NCBI RefSeq assembly: GCF_000337195.1
Contig: NZ_AOID01000021.1
Span: 37,227 to 101,226 of the forward strand
Direction of reading: 5' to 3'
Length of the DNA stretch: 64,000 nucleotides
Source: Natrinema versiforme JCM 10478
Lineage (GTDB): Archaea; Halobacteriota; Halobacteria; Halobacteriales; Natrialbaceae
In this document: one piece after another, positions 51,026 to 60,514 of the stretch
How positions within the stretch are numbered: position 1 is the stretch's first letter
How the letters are laid out: each line of letters opens with the position of its first letter
Position numbers and translations under genes: made by a program
The notes under the pieces: model-generated
Seen by the model: the letters and a program-made list of their open reading frames with translations, nothing else
What the model was told of the DNA's origin: nothing
Database searches by the model: none

Positions 51026-52003
51026 ATGGCCGCCACCACGTTCGGTCTCCGCGCACGGATGGTCGCCGCCGTCCTCGGCCTTGCGGTCGTCACGCTCGGA
51101 CTACTTGCGGGTGTCTGGGGCGTGTTCTACGGCGTGCTCTCGTTTCTGGGATTCGCGTTCGCGTCCCACGTCGCAGCGGTCACCACCGCCGGGACGCTGG
51201 TGACGATCGGGTATCTCGAGTACAGACACCTCGAGACGATCGAGCGGCTCGCGGACGCCCACCCCGTGGACCGGGAGACGGCACCGGAGCTGTACGAGAC
51301 AACGACACGGGTCGCGGCCCAGCTCGGCGTCCCTGTGCCGACAATCGCCGTCTCCGAGAGAGACGTCCCCGAAGCGATGGCCGTCGGCTTCCGACCGGAG
51401 TCGGTGCATCTGGTGCTCTCGCTGGGGGCGCTCGACGCGCTCGAGGGGCAAGCGGAACTGGAGGCGGTGATCGCACACGAACTCGCCCACGTCAGAAACC
51501 GCGACGCAATGGTCATGACGGCCGTCTCCGTGCCCGTCGTGCTCGCCGACGGGCTGAAATCGCGGATCGATCGGATCGACGATCCCGGCTGGGCTGTGAT
51601 CATCACCGTGCCGCTCGGATTTCTGTCGGCGGGCGTCTGGATCGTCGGGCGAACGATCACGGCCCGCCTCTCCCGAGTCAGGGAGCGAGCGGCGGATCGA
51701 GCCGCCGCGGCGGTGACCGGCTCGCCCGCCGCGCTCGCCAGTGCGCTCCGGCGGTTAGACCGGGAGGTCGCCGACACGCCGACTCGAGACCTCCGCGACG
51801 CGTCGAGCGTCTCCTCGTTGTCGATCATCTCGCTCGAGCCCGCCGAGCCCGAAAAGGTCATGCTCGGCCCGGAGGGCGACACCGAGCCGTCGTACTGGGT
51901 GCTTCGAAAATGGCACCACCGACTCGAGCGCTACCTCTTCGAAACGCACCCGCCGACGGACGAACGGCTCGACGCGTTGGCGGCACTCGAGCGCGAGCGG
52001 TAG
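51026..52003 (+). CDS. M48-family membrane metallopeptidase (HtpX-like)
   Basis: A 325-residue protein. Two N-terminal helices (MVAAVLGLAVVTLGLLAGVW and VLSFLGFAFASHVAAVTTAG) precede the protease core. The zinc motif is IAHELAHVRNRDAMVM (H151, E152, H155) and the third ligand is in RVRERAADRAAAAVTG, where E is expected. A second pair of helices (WAVIITVPLGFLSAGVWIV) lies between. The C-terminal part (LFETHPPTDERLDALAAL) is the typical HPP-type end. HtpX-like enzymes cut misfolded membrane proteins. No partner gene is adjacent. Confidence 0.9.
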   Translation: MAATTFGLRARMVAAVLGLAVVTLGLLAGVWGVFYGVLSFLGFAFASHVAAVTTAGTLVTIGYLEYRHLETIERLADAHPVDRETAPELYETTTRVAAQLGVPVPTIAVSERDVPEAMAVGFRPESVHLVLSLGALDALEGQAELEAVIAHELAHVRNRDAMVMTAVSVPVVLADGLKSRIDRIDDPGWAVIITVPLGFLSAGVWIVGRTITARLSRVRERAADRAAAAVTGSPAALASALRRLDREVADTPTRDLRDASSVSSLSIISLEPAEPEKVMLGPEGDTEPSYWVLRKWHHRLERYLFETHPPTDERLDALAALERER

Positions 52004-52133
52004 CTCCGGCGGTCCGACGACCGGGAGCTGCAAACGGACTCCGCTTCAGACGGACCCGAACGGAGCGCCGCGCTCGCCGCCGGGACACAGCGAACCGTAT
52101 AACACGCTGGCCCCGCTGGATCGACTCGAGACC

Positions 52134-52991
52134 ATGCCACTGCGCGCGTTCCGGATCGCTTACGACGGGAGAGACTACCACGGCTTCCAGCGCCAACCCG
52201 ACGTTTCGACCGTCGAGGACGCTATCTTCGATTCGCTCCGCGCGCTCGATGTCCTCGAGGAAGATGCCGACAAGCCCGCGGGCTACGCGGCTGCCGGTCG
52301 CACCGATGCCGGCGTATCCGCGCTCGCCCAGACAATCGCGCTCGAGGCCCCCGACTGGCTCGCGCCGCGAGCGCTGAACGCCGAACTGCCCGCGGACATC
52401 CGGGCGTGGGCGGCCGCCGAGGCTCCGGACGGGTTCCACGCGACCCACCACGCGAGCCGCCGGAAGTACACGTATCACCTGTACGCGCCGCCTGCCGGCG
52501 AAGCGACGCGCGATTCCGCCGCCGATCCGATCGCACCCGCCGTCGACGATGACCGGTTCCGCGCGGCCTGCGAGGCGTTGTCCGGGACCCACGACCTGCA
52601 CAATCTGACGCCGGACGATCACAACACCGAGCGCTCGCTGTCCCTGGGGGCTCGCCGGGACGGCGACTACCTCGTCGTTACCGCCGCTGCAGGCGGCTTC
52701 GCTCGAGAACTCGTCCGCCGGCTCGTCTCGCTGGCTCGCGCGGTCGGCACCGGCGAGTCGCCGCTCGAAAAAATCGACCGCGTCCTCGAGCCCGAGCCGT
52801 TGCCCGGTCACGAGGGAGTCGCGCCCGCGCCGCCGGAGCGGCTCGTGCTGACCGACGTGGACTACCCCGATCTCGCCTTCGAGATCGACGACGACGCGGC
52901 CGCGAGCGCTCGAGCGGTGTTCGACCGCCGCCGCGTCGATCGGCAGACAGGGGCTCGCGTCGCCGGGCAGATGGCCGACGGGATTCGCTGA
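52134..52991 (+). CDS. truA: tRNA pseudouridine synthase A
   Basis: A 285-residue RNA-modifying enzyme that makes pseudouridine in the anticodon stem-loop (positions 38 to 40). The catalytic Asp is D58 in AAGRTDAGVSA. Other family blocks are FRIAYDGRDYHGFQRQPDVS at the start, ATHHASRRKYTYHLY, and AAAGGFARELVRRLVSLARA. A deviation from bacterial TruA is the start LRAFRIAYDG and a divergent C-terminal third, as in other archaeal members. Cytoplasmic. It follows the M48 gene by about 130 bases. Confidence 0.93.
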   Translation: MPLRAFRIAYDGRDYHGFQRQPDVSTVEDAIFDSLRALDVLEEDADKPAGYAAAGRTDAGVSALAQTIALEAPDWLAPRALNAELPADIRAWAAAEAPDGFHATHHASRRKYTYHLYAPPAGEATRDSAADPIAPAVDDDRFRAACEALSGTHDLHNLTPDDHNTERSLSLGARRDGDYLVVTAAAGGFARELVRRLVSLARAVGTGESPLEKIDRVLEPEPLPGHEGVAPAPPERLVLTDVDYPDLAFEIDDDAAASARAVFDRRRVDRQTGARVAGQMADGIR

Positions 52992-53071
52992 CCGGCCGGA
53001 ACCCGACTCGAGCGAGATCGCACTCGAACGGCAGACGAGCGTTTTTCACGGCCGCGGACACACGTCGGCGC

Positions 53072-53308
53072 ATGGAACTCTCACCGGAGGAGTACGGTGC
53101 CTACTGGCGCGCGTCGATCCGCGTTTCCGCCGGACTCCTCGTGGTCTTCTTCGGACTCCGCCTCACGTCGCCGCTGCGGAGCCACCCCGAGATCGGCGCA
53201 TCCGCCCTCGGCGTCGTGTTGCTCGTCATGCTCGTCCTCGCCGGGACGTTCGTCGCGGTACTCGGCCTCGCTCGGGTCGTCCGGACCGCGGTCGACGCGG
53301 AGAGTTAG
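53072..53308 (+). CDS. Small two-helix membrane protein
   Basis: A 78-residue protein. After a short polar start (ELSPEEYGAYWRASIR) it has two helices, VSAGLLVVFFGLRLTS and IGASALGVVLLVMLVLAGTF with VAVLGLARVVRTA. No family is recognised. Its stop overlaps the stop of the convergent beta-propeller gene by three to four bases (TTAG at 53305-53308). Confidence 0.65.
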   Translation: MELSPEEYGAYWRASIRVSAGLLVVFFGLRLTSPLRSHPEIGASALGVVLLVMLVLAGTFVAVLGLARVVRTAVDAES

Positions 53309-54669
53309 GATTCGTCGAGTGCGTAGCACGCTCCGCTATCGTCGCCGACGACGACGGTCCCGTCGGCGACCGCCGGTGATGCAACGACGCGACTCTCGGT
53401 CGGGATTCGCCACAGTCCCTCGCCGTCCGTAACCGAGACGGCGACGATCCCCTGCGTGGTCCCGACGACGACCACGTCGCCGGTGATCGCGGGCGAGGAC
53501 CAACTCGGCGCTAACTGGGTCGTCATCGGTTCGACTCGAGCCGATGACCCCGCGCCCATCGCCGCCGTCGAGTCGGCAGTCGCGGCCGCTATCGATTCGA
53601 CGCCCTCGAGCGGAGCTTCCCACCGCGTGCTCCCGTCGCTTCGCTCGAGGGCGACGAGGCGATCGTCGGGATCGTGTCCGACGACGATGTCCTCGCCGAC
53701 GGCGACCGAGGGCTTCATCCCCGTTCGTTCCTGCCGGTTGGCCGCATCGACCCATGGTCTCGTTTGGCGTCCGCTCATCGTCTCGAACGCGTCGTTGCTC
53801 TGCCACTCGAGATCGCCGCTCTCCATCGATATCGCGATCGGGGTCGAACCGCCGACGTAGACCGTGCCGTCCGCGACTGCCGGCGAGGAGCGCACTGCCC
53901 GCTCAGTCCCGTAGGTCCACTCGCTTGAGCCGTCCGCCGCGTCGAACGCTGCGACGCCCGCCTCGGTGCCAACGATCACTCGGCCGTCGACCACGGCCGG
54001 TGAGGAGACGACGGCTTCCGACTGTTGGGCCTGTGAAAACGTCGTCCAGCCGGCCGTCGCGGCCGAGCGCCACGTCACGCTCTCGTCCGCGAGCGAGACC
54101 GCTACGAGGTCTCCGTCCGGCGTTCCGACGTACACCGTTCCGTCGACTACCGTCGGTGACGACGACGGTCCTGGACGAGCCTGTTGCTGGCTCAGCAGAC
54201 TCGCGTTCGTCTCCCCGCTATCGAACGGAATTCGGCGCTTTTCGGCCCCGTCGCGATCGACTGCGACCAGCCCGTCACCGACCGGACAGACCACCGCGTC
54301 GTCCGTGACGGCCGGCGAGCCGGTCCGCTCGGTCTCGAACTCGACCGTCCACAGCTCCTCGCCGGACTCGACCTCGAGCGCGTGTAGCGCCGACTCAGCG
54401 GCGAGGAAGGCCGTTCCGTCCGACACCGCTGCTGTCCCCGGGCCCGGTGAGAGATCGATGCGCCACCGTTCCGCCGGCTCGTCTCGCGGAGCCGCTGTTT
54501 CGACGATGCCCGCGTTCGACGGCCCTGCACGGAACGACTCCCACGAACCACCGTCGTCCGTCGAGTTCGGCTCGTTGCCCGAGCCCGTCGAATCACCGAG
54601 ACAGCCGGCACCGAGTGTGAGCGCCGTCCCGCACGTACCGAGCACTGCGCGTCGCGAAATGTCCCCCAT
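53305..54669 (-). CDS. Tat-exported lipoprotein with a PQQ-type beta-propeller
   Basis: A 454-residue protein. MGDISRRAVLGTCGTALTLG has a twin-arginine motif and is followed by AGCLG, a lipobox with Cys at 23. The mature part is a Ser-, Gly- and Asp-rich propeller with repeated blades, each with a pattern like PAVADGTVYVGG or SPTVVDGTVYVGT, and Trp in WEAPLEGVE and GLWRIPTES. No PQQ-binding catalytic residues are evident, so it is probably a scaffolding or binding propeller. It is anchored on the outer face of the membrane. A smaller relative lies at 60515-61684. Confidence 0.88.
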   Translation of the reverse strand: MGDISRRAVLGTCGTALTLGAGCLGDSTGSGNEPNSTDDGGSWESFRAGPSNAGIVETAAPRDEPAERWRIDLSPGPGTAAVSDGTAFLAAESALHALEVESGEELWTVEFETERTGSPAVTDDAVVCPVGDGLVAVDRDGAEKRRIPFDSGETNASLLSQQQARPGPSSSPTVVDGTVYVGTPDGDLVAVSLADESVTWRSAATAGWTTFSQAQQSEAVVSSPAVVDGRVIVGTEAGVAAFDAADGSSEWTYGTERAVRSSPAVADGTVYVGGSTPIAISMESGDLEWQSNDAFETMSGRQTRPWVDAANRQERTGMKPSVAVGEDIVVGHDPDDRLVALERSDGSTRWEAPLEGVESIAAATADSTAAMGAGSSARVEPMTTQLAPSWSSPAITGDVVVVGTTQGIVAVSVTDGEGLWRIPTESRVVASPAVADGTVVVGDDSGACYALDES

Positions 54670-54962
54670 GTCCCTGCCACCGAACTGTCGGCGCTAAAAG
54701 GTTTCCCGTCGAGAACGTCCGTAACGGTAACTAGTCCGACCGAAAGTCTCGGGCATCGACACCAGCCACGGCCGTGAATCGAGCCAACTCTCGGCTGCGT
54801 GCATGCCCGATCCGTACGCCTGCCCCAGCGGTCCCCCACGGAAATCGCCCGCAACGATCCGCGGTATGACTCGCCTCTCGAGTTCGCGGCCGAGCGACAA
54901 AAGAGCGGGTCGGCAAGCCGACGGCCGGCCGGTCTGGTCGAGCGAGCGGCCGTAGAGACGCC

Positions 54963-56360
54963 TCAGTCGTCGGTCGGGCCAGCGGCCGCGGCGTCGGCAT
55001 CGGTATCTGCGTCCGCGTCCGCCTCGGGCACACGAGCGTCGAACAGCGGGCTCTGCTCGCCGGGAACGAACGTGTTGAGCAGCAGCGCCGAGAGCGCGGT
55101 GACGATGACCGGCTGTCCGAAGAACGTTTCAGCCGCGCTCGGAAGCCCCGAGAGCGCTTCAGGCGTGGTCGCAATGCCGAGTCCGAGGCCGAGCGAGACG
55201 GCGACGACGACCGTGTTCCGGCGGTCGAGGTCGGCGTTCGTGATGACTAGCCGGAAGCCGCTGGCCGCGACCATGCCGGCCATGAGCAGGACCGCGCCGC
55301 CGAAGACCGCGCTGGGGATCGTCGTGACGGCCGCGCCGACCTTCGGGCTCAGACCGAGGACGGCGAGGAAGACGCCGCCGATACCGACGACGTGCCGGCT
55401 CATCACGCCGGTGAAGTTGACGATACCGACGTTCTGGGAGAAGGAGGTGATCGGGAACGCGGCGAAGACGGCACCGATCGAACTCAGGAGCCCGTCGGTG
55501 AACAGCCCGCCGCGGAACTCCTCGTTCGTCGGATTTCGCCCCTCGGCGGCCGTGACGCCGGACATGTCGCCGACCGTCTCCATCGCGGAGACGAGAAAGA
55601 GGAAGGCGAAGGTGACGATCGCGATCGGTTCGAACTCGAAGCCGAATCGGGTGGGTGCCGGCAGGGAGACCCACGCGGCGTCGCCGACGGCCCCAAAGTC
55701 GACGAGCCCGGCAGCGAGCGCGGCGACGTAGCCGACGACGATCGCGACGAGGATCGAAAGCAGTCGCGTGACCCCGCGCGTGAACATGTTGAGACCGACG
55801 GCGATCGCGAGGACGAGCCCGGCGAGACCGATGTGGTGGAGCGCGCCGAAGTCGGCGGCGTCGGCCCCACCGGCGGCGTAGTCCATGGCGACGGGCACGA
55901 GATAGAGGCCGATGATGACGACGACGAGGCCGGTCACCAGCGGCGGGAAGAAGGGTTTGATTCGCTTGAACTGCCAGCCGATGAGGCCTTCGACGACGAA
56001 TCCCGTAACGAGGATCGCGCCGAACACCGCGGCCATCCCGAAGTCCGCGCCGATCGAGATCGATGCGCCCACGAACGTGAAACTCGAGCCCATGACGATC
56101 GGCAGGCGAGCGCCGACCGGGCCGACGGTGTAGGCCTGGACGATCGTCGCCAGCCCGGAGAACAGGAGGACCATCTGGACGATGTAGGCCGTGTCCGCCG
56201 GAGCGAGTCCGACCCCGCCCGCGACGACGTAGGCCACTGCCGTCGCCGGCACGATCATCACCGCGACGTGTTGCAAGCCGAGCAGAATCGATTTCGGTAA
56301 CGGCGGTTTGTCGTCCACTCCGTACTCGAGTTGGATGCCCCCGTCCTCGTCCGTCGACAT
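54963..56360 (-). CDS. Purine/uracil permease (NCS2 family)
   Basis: A 465-residue permease with about 12 to 14 hydrophobic segments. The family signature is FSQNVGIVNFTGVMSRHVVG (the QNxGxxxxT pattern), preceded by AAFPITSFSQNVG. Other typical segments are GSSFTFVGASISIGADFGMA and LVTGLVVVIIGLYLVPVAMD. An acidic cytoplasmic tail (EADADADTDADAAAAGPTDD) ends the chain. It probably carries xanthine, uracil or guanine with protons or Na+. It lies 190 bases from the hypoxanthine/guanine phosphoribosyltransferase gene and reads the same way, so the pair suits purine uptake and salvage. Confidence 0.9.
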   Translation of the reverse strand: MSTDEDGGIQLEYGVDDKPPLPKSILLGLQHVAVMIVPATAVAYVVAGGVGLAPADTAYIVQMVLLFSGLATIVQAYTVGPVGARLPIVMGSSFTFVGASISIGADFGMAAVFGAILVTGFVVEGLIGWQFKRIKPFFPPLVTGLVVVIIGLYLVPVAMDYAAGGADAADFGALHHIGLAGLVLAIAVGLNMFTRGVTRLLSILVAIVVGYVAALAAGLVDFGAVGDAAWVSLPAPTRFGFEFEPIAIVTFAFLFLVSAMETVGDMSGVTAAEGRNPTNEEFRGGLFTDGLLSSIGAVFAAFPITSFSQNVGIVNFTGVMSRHVVGIGGVFLAVLGLSPKVGAAVTTIPSAVFGGAVLLMAGMVAASGFRLVITNADLDRRNTVVVAVSLGLGLGIATTPEALSGLPSAAETFFGQPVIVTALSALLLNTFVPGEQSPLFDARVPEADADADTDADAAAAGPTDD

Positions 56361-56549
56361 TGTATGGCCGCCTGATTGCAGAGGGGTGCATAAAAGGTTT
56401 CGTAAACGAGCCCAATACGGCGCTATTCGCGGCCACAGTATGCATGTTTGTGATTACTTCGGTGCGATCAGTCGACCGATGGCTCGAGGCTGATTTGCGG
56501 CCGGTTCGGAGGAGCGATTATCGATATCGACCCGGTTCGCGCGGGACGG

Positions 56550-57104
56550 TTACGGTTTCGAGTGGACCGTTACCTCGCCGTTCTCGACCGTGATATCGAC
56601 GAGACTCGTCGCGTCGTACTTCGTGTCGTCGAGCGCCGAGTCGCCGACCTTCCGCAATACGACGACGATGTCGACGATATCGGCTCCGATGCCGTCGAGG
56701 GCGTCGCAGATCGCCGCCAGCGTGCCACCGGTCGAGAGCATGTCGTCGACGATCACGACGCGGTCCCCGTCTTCGACGTCGTTGATGTACATCTCCGACT
56801 CGGAGTAGCCCGTCTCCTGGTGTAAGGAGACCTCGCCCTCGAGCCCGTAGGGGCGCTTGCGGATGACGACCAGCGGGATGTCAGTCTGGAGCGAGAGCGC
56901 GGTCGCGAGGTGGATCCCCATCGCCTCGGGCGCGATGATCTTGTCGACGTCCAGATCCGCGGTTTGCATCACCTCAGTCACGACTTCCCGCAACAGGGTG
57001 GGATCGAGCTGTGGCACGCCGTTGCTGATCGGGTGGACGAGGTACTCGTAGCCGTCCTTATCGATGATCGGTGCGTCGTCCAACGACTCGAGGAGTTTCT
57101 CCAT
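56550..57104 (-). CDS. hpt: Hypoxanthine/guanine phosphoribosyltransferase
   Basis: A 184-residue purine salvage enzyme. [20 protein letters not shown] is the archaeal start, followed by [20 protein letters not shown]. The PRPP-binding motif is [20 protein letters not shown]. It transfers ribose phosphate from PRPP to a purine base to give IMP or GMP. The sequence resembles the archaeal apt-like HGPRT family. The gene precedes the NCS2 permease in the same direction. The frame is open for 1500 bases further upstream, but that part is an antisense shadow of the M3-type peptidase gene. Confidence 0.93.
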   Translation of the reverse strand: MEKLLESLDDAPIIDKDGYEYLVHPISNGVPQLDPTLLREVVTEVMQTADLDVDKIIAPEAMGIHLATALSLQTDIPLVVIRKRPYGLEGEVSLHQETGYSESEMYINDVEDGDRVVIVDDMLSTGGTLAAICDALDGIGADIVDIVVVLRKVGDSALDDTKYDATSLVDITVENGEVTVHSKP

Positions 57105-57275
57105 GCAGACGATTCGGGAAATCGGAGTGAAAAGCGGTTCGTTCTTCCGGTTCCGACGCGACCTGCGTCGAAGCGACGGACCGACCGCGGTAGCGACCGT
57201 TCGACACCGACCGCCTCGCTGCCGCGGGTGACGGCGTCCGATACCCTTTACCATCTTCGTTCCGAAATTCGGGCC

Positions 57276-59069
57276 ATGAGTTCCGTTCCCGACCGCTCCG
57301 AGGTCGACGAGGAATACACGTGGGACCTCGAGAGCATCTACGCGACCGACGACGACTGGGAGGCCGCCGCTGAGGCAGTCGCCGAGCGCGTCGCGGATCT
57401 CGAGACGTACGAGGGACAGGTCACCGACGACGCCGAGACCCTCCTCGAGGTGCTCGAGCTCCGCGACGAGGTCATGCGGGAGGTCTCGACGGTCGCGGCC
57501 TACGCCCGGATGCGTCGTGACGAGGACACGACGAACCAGCAGTATCAGGCGCTGACGGCCCGATCGCAGTCGCTCGCGGCCGACGCCCAGTCCGCGGCTT
57601 CGTTCATCGACCCCGAGCTCCAAGAGCTGACCCGCGAGGAGTTCGACGCGATGGTCGACGACGAACCGGGTCTCGAGACCTACGACCACTACGTCGACGA
57701 CGTGCTCCGGATGAAACCGCACACGCGCTCGGCGGAAGTCGAGGCGCTGCTCGCCGATCTGAGCGAAGTGACTGGCGCGACCGGCGAGGTCTACAACATG
57801 CTCTCGAACGCGGACATGGAGTTCCCGACCGTCGAAGACCCTGACGGGGACGCGGTCGAGATCACCCAGAGCAACTTCACGAACCTGCTCAAGCGCCCCA
57901 AGCGCGACTTCCGGCGGCGGGTCTACGAGGGCTACTTCGACGAGTGGGAATCGATGCGGAACACGGTCGCGGCGTCCTACAAGAACAGCGTCAAAGCGGA
58001 CGTCAAGACCGCTCGAGCCCGCAACTACGACACTGCGCGCGAAGCCGCACTCGACGGCCCGAACGTCCCCGTCGAGGTCTACGACACGCTCGTCGATACC
58101 GTCCACGACAACATCGACAAGCTCCACCACCACGCCGAACTCAAAGAGCGGGCGCTCGGCGTTGACGACCTGCAGATGTGGGACATCTACATGCCCCTGA
58201 CCGGCGACGAGGGCCCCGACCTCGAGTACGACCAGGCGACCGAGTACGTCGTCGACGCCCTCGCGCCACTCGGCGAGGAGTACCAGTCCCAGGTGGCCGA
58301 AGGCCTCGAGTCCCGCTGGGTCGACGTCTACGAGAACGAAGGCAAACAGTCGGGTGCCTACTCCGGGGGCACCTACGACACCCAGCCGTTCATCCTGCTG
58401 AACTACCAGCAGGACATCTCCTCGATGTACACGCTGGCCCACGAACTCGGCCACTCGATGCACTCCGAACTCACCAAGGACGAACAGCCCTACATCTACT
58501 CGAACTACGAGATCTTCGTCGCCGAGGTCGCCAGCACGGTCAACGAGGCCCTGCTGACCAACCACCTGCTCGAGACCGTCGACGACCCCGAGTTCCGAAA
58601 GCACGTCCTCAACGAGTTCTTAGAGCGGGTGCGCTCGACCCTCTATCGGCAGACCCTCTTCGCCGAGTTCGAACACGAGACGCACCGCCTCGAGGAGGCG
58701 GGCGAACCCCTCACCGCCGACCGGCTGGACGACCTCTACCGCGGGCTCAAGGAAGACTACTACAAGCCGGCGGTCATCGACGACCGCATCGCCCGCGAGT
58801 GGATGCGCATCCCCCACTTCTACCGGGCCTTCTACGTCTACCAGTACGCGACCGGCATCTCCGCCGCGCTCGCTATCGTCGACGACGTGCTCGAGCGGGG
58901 CCAGCCCGCGGCCGAGGATTACCTCGAGTTCCTCCGCCGGGGCTCCCGCGAGTACCCGCTCGAACTCCTCCGGATCGCCGGCGTCGACATGAGTTCCTCG
59001 GCCCCGATCGACCGCGCGCTCGAGACCTACGGCCAGCGTCTCGACGAATTCGAGTCCCTGCTCGACTGA
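57276..59069 (+). CDS. pepF: Oligoendopeptidase F (M3B family)
   Basis: A 597-residue metallopeptidase that cuts short peptides. The zinc motif is [15 protein letters not shown] (H389, E390, H393), with the third ligand Glu in [14 protein letters not shown]. The N-terminal half is the helical cap with the family start [21 protein letters not shown]-terminal blocks such as [20 protein letters not shown] are conserved. No signal peptide, so it is cytoplasmic and takes part in peptide turnover after the proteasome; the proteasome-activating nucleotidase gene lies directly downstream. Confidence 0.95.
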   Translation: MSSVPDRSEVDEEYTWDLESIYATDDDWEAAAEAVAERVADLETYEGQVTDDAETLLEVLELRDEVMREVSTVAAYARMRRDEDTTNQQYQALTARSQSLAADAQSAASFIDPELQELTREEFDAMVDDEPGLETYDHYVDDVLRMKPHTRSAEVEALLADLSEVTGATGEVYNMLSNADMEFPTVEDPDGDAVEITQSNFTNLLKRPKRDFRRRVYEGYFDEWESMRNTVAASYKNSVKADVKTARARNYDTAREAALDGPNVPVEVYDTLVDTVHDNIDKLHHHAELKERALGVDDLQMWDIYMPLTGDEGPDLEYDQATEYVVDALAPLGEEYQSQVAEGLESRWVDVYENEGKQSGAYSGGTYDTQPFILLNYQQDISSMYTLAHELGHSMHSELTKDEQPYIYSNYEIFVAEVASTVNEALLTNHLLETVDDPEFRKHVLNEFLERVRSTLYRQTLFAEFEHETHRLEEAGEPLTADRLDDLYRGLKEDYYKPAVIDDRIAREWMRIPHFYRAFYVYQYATGISAALAIVDDVLERGQPAAEDYLEFLRRGSREYPLELLRIAGVDMSSSAPIDRALETYGQRLDEFESLLD

Positions 59070-59189
59070 TCGGCCGGCCGCCCGATCCGGTATTTGGGTT
59101 CGCGGAACCGATCTCGCGCCGAGCGACCCCGTATATGCAAGGGGCTGGCTGATATGCCCTCGAGAAATCCCTCCGGGACCCAAAGGCAC

Positions 59190-59197
59190 ATTTACTA
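59190..59197 (+). promoter_or_regulatory. TATA-like box of the PAN gene
   Basis: TTTACTAT centred about 28 to 30 bases before ATG at 59224, which suggests a leaderless message. Confidence 0.4.
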
Positions 59198-59223
59198 TCG
59201 AAATCCTATCGGCGTACATCAAG

Positions 59224-60456
59224 ATGTCTCGAAGCCCGTCTATTCCCGACCGACCTCATCGCGATATCGACTCAGACCTCCCCGACGACGAGCGGCTCGA
59301 GGCGCTTCGGGGACACTACGAGGATCTGGTCGACGTCAACGACCAGCTCACCGACCAACTCGACGACGCCGAGGACCGTCGCGAGCGTCTCCGGGAGAAA
59401 GTCGACCGCGTCGAACGCGAAAACGAGACGCTGAAGAGTTCGTCGCTGTACATCGCCACCGTCGAGGACGTCCTCGACGACGACCAGGTCATCGTCAAAC
59501 AGCACGGGAACAACCAGGAAGTGCTGACCGACGTCTCCTCGCGTATCGTCGACAGCGTCGAGCCCGGCGACCGCGTCGCGGTCAACGACTCCTTTGCGAT
59601 CCAGTCGATTTTGGATACCGAGACCGACGCCCGGGCCCAGTCGATGGAGATCACGGAGAAACCCGAAGTCACCTACGCCGACATCGGCGGCATTGACGAG
59701 CAGGTCCGCGAGGTCCGCGAGGCCGTCGAGCAGCCGCTGATCGAGCCCGAACTCTTCAACGAGGTCGGCATCGACCCGCCGAGCGGCGTCCTGCTCTACG
59801 GCCCGCCGGGCACCGGCAAGACGATGCTCGCCAAGGCCGTCGCCAACGAAACCGACGCCACCTTCATCAAGATGGCCGGCTCCGAACTCGTCCGCAAGTT
59901 CATCGGCGAGGGCTCCCGGCTCGTCCGCGACCTCTTCGAGATGGCCCGCGAGCGCCAGCCCGCCATCATCTTCATCGACGAAATCGACGCCATCGCGACC
60001 CGCCGCACCGAGTCCAAGACCTCCGGCGACGCCGAGGTCCAGCGGACCATGATGCAACTCCTGAGCGAAATGGACGGCTTCGAAGCCCGCGGCGAGATCC
60101 GCATCATCGCCGCCACCAACCGCTTCGACATGCTCGACCGCGCTATCCTCCGCCCCGGCCGGTTCGACCGCCTGATCGAAGTCCCCGAACCCGACCGCGA
60201 CGGCCGCGAACAGATCCTGCAGATCCACACCCGGAACATGAACGTCGCCGACGGCGTCGACTTCGGCGCACTCGCCGACGACACCGAAGGCTACTCCGGT
60301 GCCGAAATCGAGAGCCTCGCCACCGAAGCCGGCATGTTCGCCATCCGCAACGAGCGCAACGAAGTCGCCCATCAGGACTTCGCCGACGCTCTCGAGAAGA
60401 TCGAAGAGGACGACTCGAGCGACGTGATCTCGTCGGCCGGTTACTTCTATCAGTAA
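59224..60456 (+). CDS. pan: Proteasome-activating nucleotidase (PAN)
   Basis: A 410-residue AAA+ ATPase that unfolds proteins for the 20S proteasome. Residues about 27-75 form the N-terminal coiled coil, followed by an OB-type ring domain. Walker A is GPPGTGKT (193-200), Walker B IIFIDEIDA with D252 and E253, and the second region of homology is ATNRFDMLDRAILRPGRFDR. The C-terminus ends GYFYQ, whose F-Y-Q fits the HbYX motif that docks on the proteasome and opens its gate. Many haloarchaea carry two PAN genes; only one is in this window. Confidence 0.95.
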   Translation: MSRSPSIPDRPHRDIDSDLPDDERLEALRGHYEDLVDVNDQLTDQLDDAEDRRERLREKVDRVERENETLKSSSLYIATVEDVLDDDQVIVKQHGNNQEVLTDVSSRIVDSVEPGDRVAVNDSFAIQSILDTETDARAQSMEITEKPEVTYADIGGIDEQVREVREAVEQPLIEPELFNEVGIDPPSGVLLYGPPGTGKTMLAKAVANETDATFIKMAGSELVRKFIGEGSRLVRDLFEMARERQPAIIFIDEIDAIATRRTESKTSGDAEVQRTMMQLLSEMDGFEARGEIRIIAATNRFDMLDRAILRPGRFDRLIEVPEPDRDGREQILQIHTRNMNVADGVDFGALADDTEGYSGAEIESLATEAGMFAIRNERNEVAHQDFADALEKIEEDDSSDVISSAGYFYQ

Positions 60457-60514
60457 CGAAAGCCGGACCGAGTTTCCCGTCGAATCGAATTCTGCTCTGA
60501 CTGTCGCCGTTCGC

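Noticed and set aside
54799-55731. Plus-strand frame over the NCS2 permease gene
   Set aside because: It is the antisense reading of a clear multi-helix permease, rich in Ala, Ser and Pro without motifs.
57105-58604. Long minus-strand upstream extension of the phosphoribosyltransferase frame
   Set aside because: It lies opposite the oligoendopeptidase gene and reads as Val/Asp/Arg-rich shadow; the enzyme starts at 57104.
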